Below, piece after piece: positions 15,985-16,856 of a stretch of DNA of 16,856 bases. The stretch lies in the NCBI RefSeq assembly GCF_004359215.1, contig NW_027152213.1, positions 688,765 to 705,620 of the forward strand, in the 5' to 3' direction. The position numbers and the translations under genes are program-made. Numbering within the stretch: position 1 is the stretch's first letter; the number at the start of each line of letters is the position of its first letter. The notes below the pieces were generated by a model that saw only the letters and a list, made by a program, of their open reading frames with translations, had not been told where the DNA came from and searched no databases. Source of the DNA: Bremia lactucae (Eukaryota > Oomycota > Peronosporomycetes > Peronosporales > Peronosporaceae).

Positions 15985-16361
15985 TTAAGCAAAATGACAC
16001 GCCATTGGCTGGCAGAGAAGCAATAGGCTCCAGAGGCCTTGTCAAATGGCCTTTGGAGGAGGTGGTCAAAGAGAGAATAAATTAAATATATTCGTTAAGG
16101 GTTCATCTGTTACCATCACTCATCCAACGGTCACGCCAGACATCTGACTAACATGCGTCAGAAAACATTAAACTGGCATGTCATTCGATTGATCCAATTT
16201 AAACACCGTTCAAGATTATTACAAACTTCTCTTACAGGCGACAAGATCACCTTACAGCGTGCAAGCGCATGCACCGCCATCGAAAAAAATACAATGAAAA
16301 CGGGCAGTAACGCAGGATTAAGAGGATGCTATACGAAATACCACGCGTAGAAGAGCATAGC
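15985..16361. other. Intergenic/TE debris, no recognised gene
   Basis: I see no recognisable protein or RNA gene. A plus-strand frame at 16153-16350 (65 codons) has no family features. One near-perfect hairpin is present at 16028-16058 (CTCCAGAGGCC with GGCCTTTGGAG, one mismatch, 9-base loop). AT-rich sequence follows to the start of LTR B copy 2. Confidence 0.4.
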
Positions 16362-16816
16362 TTTGACGGAGTGTATCGTTACATGAAATTAACACTTAAA
16401 GGTTGTTAATTAATATATTATCTAAAAGGTAGATAATATTTGGAGGATATTACTTTATATAGTAATATTCAGAATTCTTATCCATAAATAGGTATAGACC
16501 ATTATATCTATTTATTCCGCAGACTAATCAGCTGTAGAGGTAATCAAAGAGAGAGTTACAGATAAGATAAAGATAAGAATTCAATTACATGTTTAGTATT
16601 AGATTATAATTAAGTTAGCATTTACAAGATAGAAAGAGAGACACTTAATTATATTAATACAGTTTTCATTTTACCCTCTTTAAGCTAGTTACCTTAAAGA
16701 GAAGTCTTCCTCTGCACGTACTAGTGTACGTGAAATAACGTAAGGCACCACTCGCAACTGAAGCAGTGCGAAGTGGACTTGTACTGAAGCAGTACAAGTC
16801 GTAGTGCCCCGTTACA
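16362..16816 (+). repeat. LTR B, copy 2 (5' LTR of an element leaving the window)
   Basis: This is homologous along its length to 1189-1626. Its left end has drifted (TTTGACGGAGTG versus TGTAACGGGGTG); its right end is intact (CCCCGTTACA). All three hairpins are retained. It is followed by a primer-binding site, which makes it a 5' LTR in plus orientation. It and copy 1 are therefore ends of different insertions, not the two ends of one element. Confidence 0.75.
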
Positions 16817-16818
16817 CC

Positions 16819-16826
16819 TGGTAGCA
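16819..16826 (+). promoter_or_regulatory. Primer-binding site, initiator tRNA-Met 3' end type
   Basis: TGGTAGCA begins two bases after the LTR end. It complements the 3' terminus of eukaryotic initiator tRNA-Met (…UGCUACCA), a common primer of Ty3/gypsy elements. Only eight bases match before the sequence departs. The rest of the element lies beyond the window's right edge. Confidence 0.55.
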
Positions 16827-16856
16827 CTTTGTAGTCCGTCCAAGGACCACATTTCC

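Noticed and set aside
1189..16816. One giant LTR element bounded by the two LTR B copies.
   Set aside because: The polypurine tract lies left of the left copy and the primer site right of the right copy, the opposite of what one element would show.

Overview
This window looks like a gene-poor, transposon-packed stretch of an oomycete genome (Phytophthora or downy-mildew type). The basis is the kind of Ty3/gypsy polyprotein remnants (chromodomain gypsy with a 'GHEDP' linker and a gag carrying 'AEQEDFS'), the Ty1/copia polyprotein, a FAR1/MULE transposase, and LTRs that begin TGTAACG and end CGTTACA. The assignment rests on remembered family resemblance, not a search. I see no intact host gene, no tRNA or rRNA and no CRISPR. 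Nearly every coding region is a transposon relic with stops, frameshifts or lost catalytic residues.

Layout, left to right. 1-1188: tails of two LTR elements, with a first LTR (A, about 253-650) behind a polypurine tract. 1189-1626: LTR B copy 1, also behind a polypurine tract, so the 3' end of a plus-strand element. 1627-1930: dispersed repeat C, copy 1. 1931-2229: a TE-terminus-like stretch with a 22-bp perfect palindrome. 2258-3370: plus-strand MULE transposase relic, cut by a 100-N assembly gap (3371-3470). 3471-6097: minus-strand Ty1/copia relic (integrase, protease, gag, primer site, 5' LTR); its RT and RNase H are lost in or beyond the gap. 6112-7441: plus-strand gypsy relic H (probable LTR, degenerate primer site, internally deleted gag). 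7679-14330: the largest element, a minus-strand chromodomain Ty3/gypsy (E) running gag, protease, RT, RNase H, integrase, chromodomain, 3' LTR; its 5' LTR is missing. 14328-14641: repeat C, copy 2, at E's broken 5' end. 14650-15599: minus-strand RT relic of a second gypsy lineage (F). 15600-15984: a plus-strand RNase H scrap and an unrecognised minus-strand coding remnant. 16362-16816: LTR B copy 2, followed by an initiator-tRNA-Met-type primer site, so the 5' LTR of a plus-strand element that runs off the right edge.

The most interesting points are a long antisense frame (8050-8784) between the pol end and 3' LTR of element E; a foldback duplication of about 73 bp inside E's RT, seeded by a short native palindrome; a copia primer-binding site that contains the gag start codon; and a repeat family (C) whose two copies keep a hairpin at the same place with different paired bases.
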